Positions 19,728 through 30,268 of a stretch of DNA of 64,000 bases are shown here, in pieces. Origin of the DNA: an uncultured Verrucomicrobiae bacterium (GTDB lineage Bacteria > Verrucomicrobiota > Verrucomicrobiia > Limisphaerales > AAA164-E04); contig CALSPN010000022.1 in the NCBI GenBank assembly GCA_943788245.1, positions 62,001 to 126,000 on the forward strand. The letters are read 5' to 3'. The notes under the pieces are model-generated. The model worked only from the letters and a program-made list of their open reading frames with translations, was not told the origin of the DNA and searched no databases. Position numbers and translations under genes: made by a program. Numbering within the stretch: the stretch's first letter is position 1; each line of letters begins with the position of its first letter.

Positions 19728-20139
19728 GAAAATAATCAGTATTTCAAAAGGCTGACGGTAGTAACTTTTTCAGGCTTGGGTCAAGGGATCTGTGATGAAT
19801 TGAGTGATTGCCCAAAGCGATCCTAAAATCGCTGCGTACTGAGTCCCTAGAACACAGGGGCGTGATCAGGAAGATGTCAGTTTCCATTCCGTTGGATACC
19901 GTAAGCGTCCAATTTTGAAGTTATTGATAGAATGGGGCTCTTTCTCGGAAGAGATTCAGCAAGGATCAGTCGATCAAACGGATTTCGGTGAATGCGTGTT
20001 CAATTACCTGATTTAATATCAAGGTGTAAATGAGTCGCCGGATGGAAGGATCCTGTCCGGTTTTCAGGGGAGTTTGGAACCTTTTCCCATTGTGTTTCCA
20101 CACTGGACTTTGATTGTGAAGGCGTGTCATGCTTGTTCC
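19728..20139. other. Divergent intergenic region
   Basis: This lies between the pentahaem gene (minus) and the sulfatase (plus), so both promoters should be here. I find no good -35/-10 pair and no open frame beyond a 60-codon shadow. No hairpin of note. Confidence 0.5.
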
Positions 20140-21483
20140 ATGGCACACACCTTTGGTTCCATTATCAGCGTTGCGCTTATTTTGATTGGATGCGTTTCAT
20201 CGACTGTTAGCGAAGCGGCAGAGCGACCTCCCAATATCATCCTGATCATGGCCGATGATTTGGGCTATGAATGTTTGAGCAGCAACGGTAGCACCTCTTA
20301 CCAGACACCTGAACTGGACTCCTTGGCTGCCAAGGGAATGCGTTTCACACAGTGCTATTCACAACCCGTGTGCACGCCTTCACGCGTCCAGATCATGACG
20401 GGACGCTACAACCACGCCAACTATGAATTTTTTGGTTACCTAAACCCCAAAGAGTTTACGTTTGGCAATCTCGCCAGGAAAGCAGGGTATGCCACATGCA
20501 TCGCCGGAAAATGGCAACTGAATGGACTGACCTATCAGTTGGATGGCTATCAGGATTCCAATCGACCTCATGCAGCGGGATTTGATGAGTATTGTTTGTG
20601 GCAGTTGACGCAGCCACGCGCTAAAGGTGAACGATATGCTCGCCCATTGATCGAGCAAAATGGTAAATTACTGGACACAGAGAAACACGATTATGGCCCC
20701 GACGTATTTACCAATCACATTTTAGATTTTATAGAGCGCAACCAGAAGAAACCATTCCTGGTTTATTATCCCATGGTGCTGACGCATGATCCCTTTGTTC
20801 CTACGCCTGATAGTCCTGAGTGGAAAGATACTCCTAACAAGAAGGATAAACGGTTTTTCGCTCACATGGTAAATTACATGGATAAACTGGTGGGCCGTAT
20901 TCATCACAAGCTCGAGGCATTAAAATTAAGCGAGGAGACGATTTTTATCTTTACCGCCGACAACGGCACGCATCGATCCATTCGATCCGCCACTCAAACC
21001 GGTGTCGTTCTCGGTGGAAAAGGAACCACACCCAATGCCGGGACGCATGTACCCATGATTGCCTACTGGAAAGGAAAGACTCCGGTCGGGAGGGTGAGTT
21101 CTGATTTGATTGATTTCTCCGATATGCTTCCGACATTCGGTGAAGCAATGAAGGCGGAACATCCAAATCCAGGTTTGGTTGAGGGAAGGAGCTTTCTTCC
21201 ACAGTTAAAAGGAGAACGAGGCCGTCCACGTGATTGGGTTTATTGTTATTACGATCCGTTGTGGGGCAATCTTGGGCAATACAAAAACCAGTTCGTAAGA
21301 GACCAGCGTTACAAGTTGTACCAGGATGGTCGATTGATTGATGTCTCACGAGATGAATTGGAGAAATCGCCACTGAATCTGGAGCAAGTTGAAGGACAGT
21401 CTCAGCAAGCTCATCAGCGGCTTGGGCGCGCGCTCAACCAAATGCCTCGTTTTGCACCAAAACCTCCAAACAAGAAACCTTGA
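20140..21483 (+). CDS. Secreted or lipid-anchored sulfatase
   Basis: A sulfatase of about 447 residues. The first 20 residues form a hydrophobic segment ending LIGC, a plausible lipobox, so this copy may be a lipoprotein, although the usual N-terminal positive charge is weak. Motifs: LIMADDLGYE (metal), CTPSRVQ with the formylglycine Cys at residue 78, GKWQL in place of GKWHL, and IFTADNGTH. An earlier ATG at 20074 is open but adds a non-signal extension. It is followed 3 bases later by the metallophosphoesterase reading frame, so they form an operon with the CotH gene after it. Confidence 0.9.
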   Translation: MAHTFGSIISVALILIGCVSSTVSEAAERPPNIILIMADDLGYECLSSNGSTSYQTPELDSLAAKGMRFTQCYSQPVCTPSRVQIMTGRYNHANYEFFGYLNPKEFTFGNLARKAGYATCIAGKWQLNGLTYQLDGYQDSNRPHAAGFDEYCLWQLTQPRAKGERYARPLIEQNGKLLDTEKHDYGPDVFTNHILDFIERNQKKPFLVYYPMVLTHDPFVPTPDSPEWKDTPNKKDKRFFAHMVNYMDKLVGRIHHKLEALKLSEETIFIFTADNGTHRSIRSATQTGVVLGGKGTTPNAGTHVPMIAYWKGKTPVGRVSSDLIDFSDMLPTFGEAMKAEHPNPGLVEGRSFLPQLKGERGRPRDWVYCYYDPLWGNLGQYKNQFVRDQRYKLYQDGRLIDVSRDELEKSPLNLEQVEGQSQQAHQRLGRALNQMPRFAPKPPNKKP

Positions 21484-21513
21484 GCCATGCATAAACACTT
21501 TGAAAAAAAAGCG

Positions 21514-22383
21514 ATGAACACAAGAATGACGCGGCGACACTTCCTCAAAACATCTGGAGCATCTTCGTTGGTAATGGCCACAGGAGTACAAGCGGGAGAG
21601 GGAGCGATTGGAAATCTTCGACTCGGTCTGATTTCTGATATTCACTATGCCGATTTGAAGACGGCGGGTTCGAGGCACTATCGGGATTCGCTTTCCAAGG
21701 TGAAAGAAGCTATCGCAAGATTTAATGCCTCTGATCTCGATATGGTGATCTGTCTGGGAGATTTGATTGATGCGGGTAAAAGTGTTGAAGAGGAATACTC
21801 GCATTTGGAAACGGTTTACGAGGAGTTTAAACAGTTGAAGGTTCCCTGCCAGTTTGTTCTGGGGAATCATTGTATTTACACCTTGACCAAGGAGGAATTT
21901 TTAAGAGGCGTGAATCAGCAATCTTCCAATGGTAGTTTGAACCTCAAGGGTGTGCGACTGGTTTTTCTGGATGCATGTCATCGAAAGGACGGCGTGAGTT
22001 ATGGTCGTAAGAATTACCAATGGACTGATACCGATATTCCCGAAGAGCAACGAAAATGGCTCAAGAAAACGCTGGCAAAGGAGACTCAGCCCACGGTGGT
22101 ATTTGTACATCAGCGGCTTGATGTAGGAGGGAATTACGGCATCCACAGTGCGCCTGCGGTTCGGGAAATTCTTGAAGACTCCGGGCAAGTTGCCGCCGTG
22201 TTCCAGGGGCATAATCATGTGAATGAACACAAAACAATCAATGGCGTTCATTATCTCACCATCAATGCAGTGATCGAAGGTCCGGCGCCTGAGAATAACG
22301 CTTTTTCAATTTTGGAATATTCGCCTTCCAGTCAAGCCATGAGAGTGGAGGGGTTTTATAATCAGGCGAACTACAGTCTTTGA
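21514..22383 (+). CDS. Tat-exported metallophosphoesterase
   Basis: The N-terminus MNTRMTRRHFLKTSG has a twin-arginine motif followed by a hydrophobic region ending with VQAGEG, so export by Tat is predicted. The calcineurin-like core is complete: SDIHY, CLGDLIDAG, LGNHC (the usual GNH[DE] has Cys), VFVHQ and FQGHNHVNEH. About 290 residues. The phosphoester substrate is unknown. The gene sits in a sulfatase-phosphoesterase-CotH operon, suggesting removal of both sulfate and phosphate groups from an extracellular material. The ATG at 21487 is an alternative start, but would put the Arg-Arg far from the N-terminus. Confidence 0.88.
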   Translation: MNTRMTRRHFLKTSGASSLVMATGVQAGEGAIGNLRLGLISDIHYADLKTAGSRHYRDSLSKVKEAIARFNASDLDMVICLGDLIDAGKSVEEEYSHLETVYEEFKQLKVPCQFVLGNHCIYTLTKEEFLRGVNQQSSNGSLNLKGVRLVFLDACHRKDGVSYGRKNYQWTDTDIPEEQRKWLKKTLAKETQPTVVFVHQRLDVGGNYGIHSAPAVREILEDSGQVAAVFQGHNHVNEHKTINGVHYLTINAVIEGPAPENNAFSILEYSPSSQAMRVEGFYNQANYSL

Positions 22384-22405
22384 TTTGCAATTGTTCAGCT
22401 AGGGT

Positions 22406-24001
22406 ATGCGTTTCCTTCCCAAGAATCTTCCTGAGGCACTTTGGAAGCGAATATTGATCCGATGCTTCTTTCTTGGGCTCTACGGATTTATCGGATTGGT
22501 ATTGTCCATTGTGGGTGTCATCGCTCTTTTTCAGATACCCGGTGTAACGGCTTGGATAATTTCATCTCTCTTAAAATCGGGTTGGTCGGTCTTCCCTGAC
22601 TTGAAACCTCCGGTTTTAACCGATGGTATGCCTTCAGGCCAACAGATCATCCACAACCCACAACCTTCGAATGCGTTTGAATTGTTTCAATGGGATAAAG
22701 TCTGGAATGCACATTTCAAATTTACAAGTAATCAGTGGGTTAGGCTTTCTCCCAAGGATATTCCTCCCTTGAAAGGCGGGTTATCACCCAAGCAAAATCT
22801 GCGTAATCCGGTTGCCAGTCGCTCTGGTTTGCTCGGTGTGATCGGGTGGGATCTTGACTGGTCCAATGCAGAATCACTCGATTTCAATGGCACAAAATTT
22901 ACCAATGTTGCAGTGCGTTACAAGGGCAACGGCACCTTTCTAGAGTCTAAGAATAATTACAAGCGCTCACTCAAAGCTGACCTCAACGAACATGTCAAGG
23001 GTCAGCGTCTGGCCAAGCAGGAAACGTTGAATTTCCATAACCTGCTTGCGGATCGGTCGCGTGTCAGTGACACCATGGGGTATCGCTATTTCAAGCAAAT
23101 TGGCGTGCCGGGTCCCGGGACGAGCTTTGTTGAGGTGAGCGCTGAAATTGGGGGTGTTTTTCCACCCTCCCAACTAGGGCTCTATCTGCTGGTGCAAAAA
23201 CCCAATGGTCCATGGCTGGATAAAAGTTTCGGTAAAAAAGGTGGCGCACTGCTCAAACCAGTGACGCTCGATCTTCTGAAGTTCCTTGGAGAAGATTGGG
23301 CCGCATATGAAGCAATCTATGGATCGAAAACAAAACTGAGCGATGCTCAGCAAAAACACATTATGGATGCTGCAAGATGGGTGACAAACCTGTCTGGGTC
23401 CGTTTCCACGGAGGAATTCCAACGATACTTTGATTTGGATAACCTTGCCCGTTTTTTTGCGGGACAGGTGTTGTTGTCGAACTTTGATGGCATCCTTTTC
23501 AATGGTCAAAATTTCCTGATGACTCTGGCTCCCGAAACGAACTTGATTGGGTTTGCACCTTGGGATTTAGATCATTCCTGGGGTGAGTTTCCTTTGACGG
23601 GGACGTTGAAGCAGCGAATCCATGCCAGTATTCACAAGCCTTGGATTGGAAAGAACTTCTTTGTTGAGAAACTGTTTGCGATTCCTTCTTTCAAAGAACG
23701 TTACCTGCAAGAAATTCAGGACCAGCTCGACAAGCATTTTATACCTGAGCAGCTCAATGCGGACATTGATCATATCGCCAGTATCATTCGTCCATTCGTT
23801 CAAAAAGAACCTGCGCCCAGGCCCGGGAAATTTGAGATTGCCGTCAATGCTGAATTCGTTCCTCAACAAGATTTCGATAATCCGATGGATCCCAAAAGGC
23901 CCGCTCACCAAATCAAGAGATTCATCAACGATCGTCACGAATCTGTTCGTGCGCAGTTGGCAGGTGAGGAAGAGGGTGTGGTTATTACTTTTGATCAGTG
24001 A
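22406..24001 (+). CDS. Membrane-anchored CotH-kinase protein
   Basis: A 531-residue protein with one N-terminal transmembrane helix (about residues 20-48) and a CotH domain outside the membrane. CotH features: VAVRYKGNGTF followed by NYKRSLKAD, the ETLNFHNLLADRSRVSDT stretch, the GALLKP region and the acidic metal motif PWDLDHSWG. Family members phosphorylate extracellular proteins using an atypical kinase fold. The target is unknown. It lies 22 bases after the metallophosphoesterase on the same strand and is intact. Confidence 0.87.
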   Translation: MRFLPKNLPEALWKRILIRCFFLGLYGFIGLVLSIVGVIALFQIPGVTAWIISSLLKSGWSVFPDLKPPVLTDGMPSGQQIIHNPQPSNAFELFQWDKVWNAHFKFTSNQWVRLSPKDIPPLKGGLSPKQNLRNPVASRSGLLGVIGWDLDWSNAESLDFNGTKFTNVAVRYKGNGTFLESKNNYKRSLKADLNEHVKGQRLAKQETLNFHNLLADRSRVSDTMGYRYFKQIGVPGPGTSFVEVSAEIGGVFPPSQLGLYLLVQKPNGPWLDKSFGKKGGALLKPVTLDLLKFLGEDWAAYEAIYGSKTKLSDAQQKHIMDAARWVTNLSGSVSTEEFQRYFDLDNLARFFAGQVLLSNFDGILFNGQNFLMTLAPETNLIGFAPWDLDHSWGEFPLTGTLKQRIHASIHKPWIGKNFFVEKLFAIPSFKERYLQEIQDQLDKHFIPEQLNADIDHIASIIRPFVQKEPAPRPGKFEIAVNAEFVPQQDFDNPMDPKRPAHQIKRFINDRHESVRAQLAGEEEGVVITFDQ

Positions 24002-24494
24002 TGGGATTTTGCGAGGGAGGGCTTTTATTTCTCACGGCCATCCCGGCGTCCGGGACTCAAATCGCCAGGGAGGTAGAGGTTGTTTGACTGAACTCTGACA
24101 ATTGAGTGAAGGGATATTTCGTGGTTTCCTTGATTTCTTAAAACCATGAAGTTGCTGTTGGAATAGGTCGCTTTCGTTAAAAGACAGGAACACCTTCAGA
24201 CGGAACCCTGGACTGGCGATCCGCATCTAAAATGGTTTTGCTTACATCCGCTTCGCCCAAGGAGAAAGACGCAACGAAAGTTTTTTGCAGTTATGACAGA
24301 AGGGGGATGGGGATATCCATAACTCCTTCATACAAACACTTGGCAAGCCTGGCGTGTTTGAGTCCTGCAAGTGGAACGGGCATGCGACTGGATATCCACC
24401 TTCAGCCATTCGCAATCCCTGGAATTGAATGAACGGGATGTGACGGGACACTTGTCGCTTGATTTTTGCTCTGGAATAAGGGTTGATGTCATAC
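24002..24494. other. Intergenic stretch, no recognisable gene
   Basis: Several short frames on both strands (for example 24242-24568 minus, 108 codons) lack recognisable motifs, overlap each other, and in one case overlap the lactonase start. I see no repeat, tRNA or strong hairpin. It may be decayed sequence. Confidence 0.45.
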
Positions 24495-25643
24495 ATGAAA
24501 TTCAACTCCCTTCGCCAAGGGCTAGCTTTATGTGTCCTTGGCACCTTGATGTCCATGTGTGTGCTCAAATCTGATTCTTACAAAGTTTATGTCGGAACCT
24601 ACACGGGTAAAGATAGCGAGGGAATATACGCGTTTGGGTTCGATAAACAGACAGGCAAGCTGACTTCCGATGTTAAATTGGTCGCCAGAACCGAGAACCC
24701 TTCCTTCCTGGCCCTGCATCCTGCCAAGTCACTTTTATACGCCGTGAACGAGACCGGTACTTTCAATGAGAAACCGACCGGAGCGGTCAGTGCTTTCCGG
24801 TTGAATGAAAAGGATGGAAGTCTGGATTTGATTAATCAAGTAGCCAGTCGAGGCAAGGCGCCCTGTCACCTCGAAGTGGACGCCACCGGGGGCTCGGTTT
24901 TGGTAGCAAATTATACGAGTGGTACCGTATCTGTTCTACCGATTGAAGAGAATGGTGGGCTGGGAACGACAGCTGATGTGGTTCAGCATCTGGGTTCCAG
25001 CGTGAACTCCCAGCGTCAGGAAGGACCTCATGCGCATTGTATCAATCTGGACGGGCACAATCGTTTTGCTGTCGCTGCTGATCTAGGGGTGGACAAGGTT
25101 TTTGTCTATCCATTTGATGCCGAACGAAACCGATTTGATGTTTTCAAAGCTTCTTCCGTATCCCTTCGGCCGGGGGCCGGGCCACGGCACTTTGCCTTTC
25201 ACCCCAACAACAGGTTCGGGTATGTGATCAATGAATTGGATAACACGGTGACGGCTTTCAATTGGGATTCCAAAACGGGAAAGCTGGAAGAATTGCATTC
25301 ACTTTCCACTTTGCCTGAAGGATTTGAGGGTGGAAATAGTACGGCTGAACTGTTCATCCATCCTTCAGGGCAGTTTTTGTATGGATCCAATCGTGGGCAT
25401 CACAGCATCGTGGTATATCAAGTGGATAAAGAAAGCGGCAGATTGAACTATGTTGAAAACGAATCCACTCAGGGAGAAACACCAAGAAGTTTCGGGATCG
25501 ACCCCAGTGGGAAATTTTTGTTGGCAGCAAACCAATCCTCGAGCTCCATCGTAGTTTTTGAAATTGATCCGGTAACGGGCGCCTTGAATGCCACGGGCAC
25601 ACATATAGATGTGCCAACGCCCGTTTCTGTGATCTTTCGTTAA
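24495..25643 (+). CDS. Exported lactonase-family protein (6-phosphogluconolactonase-like propeller)
   Basis: About 382 residues: a signal peptide (MKFNSLRQGL onward) then a seven-bladed beta propeller of the YbhE/lactonase family. Evidence includes VYVGTYTGKDSEGIYAF, ENPSFLALHP, the EGPHAHCINLD motif with acidic and histidine residues, GAGPRHFAFHPNN and the TPRSFGIDPSGKFLLAAN closing blade. E. coli Pgl of this family acts on 6-phosphogluconolactone in the cytoplasm. The apparent export here suggests another lactone, perhaps from periplasmic sugar oxidation by the nearby PQQ/sorbosone dehydrogenases (inference). Confidence 0.85.
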   Translation: MKFNSLRQGLALCVLGTLMSMCVLKSDSYKVYVGTYTGKDSEGIYAFGFDKQTGKLTSDVKLVARTENPSFLALHPAKSLLYAVNETGTFNEKPTGAVSAFRLNEKDGSLDLINQVASRGKAPCHLEVDATGGSVLVANYTSGTVSVLPIEENGGLGTTADVVQHLGSSVNSQRQEGPHAHCINLDGHNRFAVAADLGVDKVFVYPFDAERNRFDVFKASSVSLRPGAGPRHFAFHPNNRFGYVINELDNTVTAFNWDSKTGKLEELHSLSTLPEGFEGGNSTAELFIHPSGQFLYGSNRGHHSIVVYQVDKESGRLNYVENESTQGETPRSFGIDPSGKFLLAANQSSSSIVVFEIDPVTGALNATGTHIDVPTPVSVIFR

Positions 25644-25727
25644 GGTTATCCTGATCCAGATCGTCCGAGATAACCTGATACCTGTGGTGGGAGTGGCACC
25701 GTACCTGCTGATATATACTCCTCAAAT

Positions 25728-28700
25728 ATGAATAATCTGCCCCCGAGAACAAAAGATCCAATGCAGCTGTCTTCGCCTTTAGGCTGTCCCAAACCTTACT
25801 GGGTGCTTGTGCTAGCTGCCCTGCTGATGCCAGCCCTGTGGATGCGAGCTGATTTGGTGCTTACTGAAATAATGTATCACCCAGCGGGGGAATCCCTTGA
25901 GGACGGAACCGAGTCTCTTGAATTTATCGAACTCACGAACACAGGGACGTCAGTGATTCAACTGGGAAATTATCAATTTTCCCAAGGTGTTGAGTTTGTA
26001 TTTCCCAATGGCTCGAGTTTACAGCCCGGTTCTTTTCTGTTGGTGGCAGGGGATAGCAGTGCGGTCAAACAGCACTATGGTCTTCAAAATGTCATTGGTA
26101 ATTATACCGGGCAATTGAGCAATGCCGGCGAAACCATTCGGCTGGTGGACCCCCTGGGCGAAACGGTGCTCAGATTTCGTTATGGAACGGCAGGGGCTTG
26201 GCCTGCCTCGGCGGATGGAGCAGGACATTCCTTGGTTCTCAAAGATTTGACTCTGGACAATGATTTATCCTCCAGTTGGCAATCCAGTCGGGCTATCGGG
26301 GGTTCCCCGGGTGCAGCTGAGCCCGCGGGGAATGAGGGCAATCTTCAGCGCATGCTGATTCAAAAAGGAGTACAGGGTTTTTACTTCAAGGGGGTGAAGG
26401 AACCCAGTAATGGGAATACCGATTGGGCCAAGCCTGCATTCGAGACGAACAATGCGTGGTTGAGCGGGCGAACCGGGTTTGGATACAGCAATAACGCGGC
26501 GGAAGCATCACACCTGAGTACTACCCTGAATGACATGCGGAACAATTATCTGTCGGTCTATGCGCGTGTTCCTTTTGAATTGAATGGATCAGATATTGAC
26601 CGATTGAAATCCCTTCAGCTTACCATGAACTATGATGATAGTTTTGTGGTTTACCTGAATGGTGTGCGTGTGGGAGCAGAGGGGGTCAACGGAAATCCTC
26701 CTGCCTTCGATCAATCGTCCAATGCCGGTTCGGATTATGATCCGCAAACGATTGATCTGACATCGCGGCAGAATTTGCTGGTGTCCGGACGCAATTGGCT
26801 GGCCATTCAGGGTCATAATGTTGGTATTGGAAATAGCTCGGATTTTGTAATGGCACCCGAGTTAAGCCTGACCTTGAGGGAACTTCCAAGTATTGACGAG
26901 CAACAGCGTGCGGTGGTTATCAATGAAGTTTTTGCAAACGGTTCCGAGTCGCCTGATTACGTGGAGCTTTACAATCCGACAGACGCACCCGTGGATCTGA
27001 GGGGCATGTGGTTGTCTGATAAACCCGCCCCATTGATGCTCTACCAGATTCCCCACTGGATCGGTCATTCCGGCTCAGGGGTCACCTGGTCATTGAGGCG
27101 AGTGTCGATCAGGCTGGTTTTGGTTTGAGCTCGCAGGGTGAATCCATTTTTCTCTCATCGGAAGATGGTTCCTACGTCGCCGCATCTTATGCCTTTGGGC
27201 CAATGGAAACGGATATGTCCCTTGCTCGTTTTCCTGATGGCGGCGATCAGTGGTTTTATCAGGGCACAGCCACACCCGGGCAGGCAAATCAACGAAACCG
27301 TCATGGCGCTGTGGTCTTAAATGAAGTGATGTATCATCCGCAGCTCAACGAAAATGCTGAATTCATTGAGATCAGCAATATTTCCAGCGAGGAGGTATCC
27401 ATTGGGAACTGGAGCTTGGCTGGTGTCAACTTTCAGTTTCCTGGCGCTGCATCTTTGCCTGGGAAATGGACTTCACCTCATCGCCAGCGATGCCGAATCA
27501 GCTGCGTTTGAATTTGGTATTCCCCTTTCCCGGGTGGATGAGGTCTTTCGGGGACGTCTGCGCAATGGTGGGGAATCCCTTGGGCTGCTGGATGCGTTTG
27601 ATGTGGCGGTCGATTGGATTGATTTTTCGGACTCCGCGCCCTGGCCAGTGACTGCAGATGGTTTGGGCTCTTCCATTGAAAGGGCATGTTGGGATGATCG
27701 TGTGAATGCAGCGGGTCAATGGTTTGGTTCACCGATCGGTATGCCTTCGCCCGGGAGCCCCAATTTTCTGAGCGATTGTCCTCCTGACACACCGGAAAGG
27801 GTCGTGATCAGTGAATTTCTCTATCATGCCGCAGCCGATACCGAGGATGAATCTCTCTACGAGTTCATCAAATTACAAAATATCAGTGATCAAGTTGTTG
27901 ATCTGGGGGGCTGGGCGATTGCCGGCAGTGCGTTTTATTTGTTTTCCGACCAGACCTTTTTACCAGCGGGAGGACATTTGACAGTGGCTGTGTCACCCGA
28001 TCAACTCGCTGGAGAATTTAATTTCGGTAATACCCTCCTTTCCGAACCCTTGATCGGCACACTACCGAATGGTGGGGGGGGAAATCGCTTTAATACGACA
28101 GGACGGCCGCTTGACCGACCGAGTTTGTTATGACGATGATTTTCCGTGGCCTTCCCTGGCTGATGGAATGGAAAGTCATCCCAAGCTTGGATTCTCGTTG
28201 AGGCGAAACTGTGATATGGAATCTGGCGAACTCCCCGGTAATTGGGTTGCTGCTGAAGATCCCATGCCTCATATCGCAAATCCTGGCTGGGATTGTGGAT
28301 TGTTGGACGGACCGCAATCGGTTACCGTAAGCCCACGTAAAGTAGTGGCTTCAACAACACCCGTCATTTCAGTTCAATGGCCGTCGGCTGCACGATTGGA
28401 TACGATTCAAAATGTGATCATCGAATACTTTGTGGATGATCATGAGACTGAAAACGAAACCATTAGCCGGCTCTTGATGCGGCCTGATGTCGATACTCAG
28501 GGAGCAGAATTGAGGGAGCGATACGCAGTGACGTTACCTGCTTTTTCTGCCAATTCAGTGGTTCGATTTCGTATTCGTCTGCAGCTGGAGGGATGAGCGG
28601 AATATTTTGAGTCCTTCACCTGAACGAGACGCGTTCGCATGGCATGCTTATTTTGTGGATCCGGAGGTTTCCACGAATCAACCCAATCAATATCACCTGT

Positions 28701-30082
28701 TCCTTTCTTCTGTCCATTGGAGACGCCTTCACTCATGGACCAATGCAGGCAGAGTTTCTGGCAGTCAGCCCAACCCGACATGGAATAATGAGGTGCCGGC
28801 CACTTTTGTGTCGTTGGGCCAGGTCTTTGATGTGACCGTAAGGCATCAGGGAAGTCGTTGGAATCGTCGTGGCGGCAGCAACATTTCCTTCGATTGCCCT
28901 TCTCATCAAAACGGCAGCGCCCAGGTTAGAAGCTGGCGCGTTCGTTTTCCTTCTTATCGGAACTTGGGATGGGCTGGATATCATTCATTTGCAGAAGCAA
29001 TCAGGTTGGCCGCAGCGTGTCTCCTTCAAGATGTTTGAACTGGCTGGTGTCCCATCTCCGCGTACCTCCTGGTCGGATCTGCGGATCAACGGATGTAACT
29101 TCAACCGGGATGCATTTCCAAATTGAACGTCCGGGCAAGGATCTGGTGGGTCGCTGGTATGACGAAGTAGGTGATCTCTTCAAGTCACAGGGTTACACAG
29201 GGGATGAGGGGCCCTGGAGTTGGGGGGATGCCCGCCTGATTCGGGGAACGCGCAATCGCTTCAGCGAGTCAGAGCGCTACGAATACACCTTCAACCGAAA
29301 AACACTGGGTTGGAAAAATCAGCCTGAGGATGGTAAGCCCGATATGGTCGAACCCATGATCGAAGCGCTTCATGCGGCACGAGGGTCGAGGGCCACAAGC
29401 CTTACGCCAATGGCTTTCCGAGAACTTCGACGTCGATCAAACCCTGCGCTACATATGCACGATCAATTACGTGGGTACTTTTGATGACATGTTTCAAAAC
29501 CATTTTCTCTACCGTAAAGCTGAGGACAACAAATGGTGCATGCTTCCCTGGGATATGGACAACACGCTGGGTGGGGCGTTTGGTCAATGGAATGCCAACC
29601 CTTTTCGTGGAGCGGAAGAACGAAGGGTGGGTAACGTAGGCAACCGGTCAGGGTGGTGGAATCGTATCAAGGATTCGTTCTTCATCGCCTATGAACAGGA
29701 ATTCCTGTCGATGTTTCATCAACTCAACAATACCGTACACTCCCCCGAGAACCTCAGGCCCGTCATCCAGGCCATTGCTGCTGAAGGTGGGCGCAGTGGG
29801 AACGTGAACAGCCTCATGAACCATATTCAGCGACGCCATGATTACCTGAACAGTTTCATCGAGCCACGACTGTCTCCTCCTTTGTTGGCATTGTCACTCG
29901 ATGCCGGCAACATTGTTCTTCAATGGCCCGAGGGTAGAACCGATTTCGATCTCGAGGCTTCGGCCAGTCTTTTCGGCCCCTGGCGGTCTGTGACCGAAGG
30001 GCAGCATGTGCGACAGGATACTCCTACTTCATACACTGTTTTGCCCAATCAGGCGCAGTCGTTTTTCAGGCTGTCTCGCTAA
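25728..30082 (+). CDS. Lamin-tail/CotH-kinase secreted protein, broken by eight +1 frameshifts as read
   Basis: One long gene in reading-frame pieces 25728-27128, 27125-27511, 27354-28133, 28069-28596, 28607-29038, about 28869-29120, about 29110-29400 and 29372-30082. The order of domains is continuous: signal peptide, lamin-tail domains (LTEIMYHPAG, VVINEVFANG, VVLNEVMYHP, VVISEFLYHAA), a CotH kinase core (VRHQGSRWNRRGG, KMFELAGVP, GPWSWGDARLIRG, MLPWDMDNTLGG) and a C-terminal beta tail. Restoring the frame needs one base removed at CCCC 27051-27054, GGGG 27078-27081, GGGAAA 27461-27466, G8 28074-28081, GGG 28590-28592, GGG 28966-28968, CC 29118-29119 and a GGG near 29383-29392. Sequencing error is the simplest reason. 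Total length would be about 1,450 residues. Confidence 0.75.
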
Positions 30083-30268
30083 TTCATTGGTATAACGACA
30101 TGCGTTCAATGACAGGTAGTTGGTGACGGCCTTGATCCGCACGCTATGCCCCTTGTTGAGCGGATACAGGCTTCAGCTTCGATTTCGAAAATATCAAACA
30201 AAAACATTAATCCTCAGTCCTTGATGCAGGGTGATCCTCCCTTATCTTTCACGGACAGGATACTCGGG

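Noticed and set aside
27051-29392. Programmed frameshifting in the lamin-tail/CotH gene
   Set aside because: Eight separate shifts in one gene, plus the same error type in atpD and others, without slippery sites or downstream pseudoknots, do not look like a programmed mechanism.
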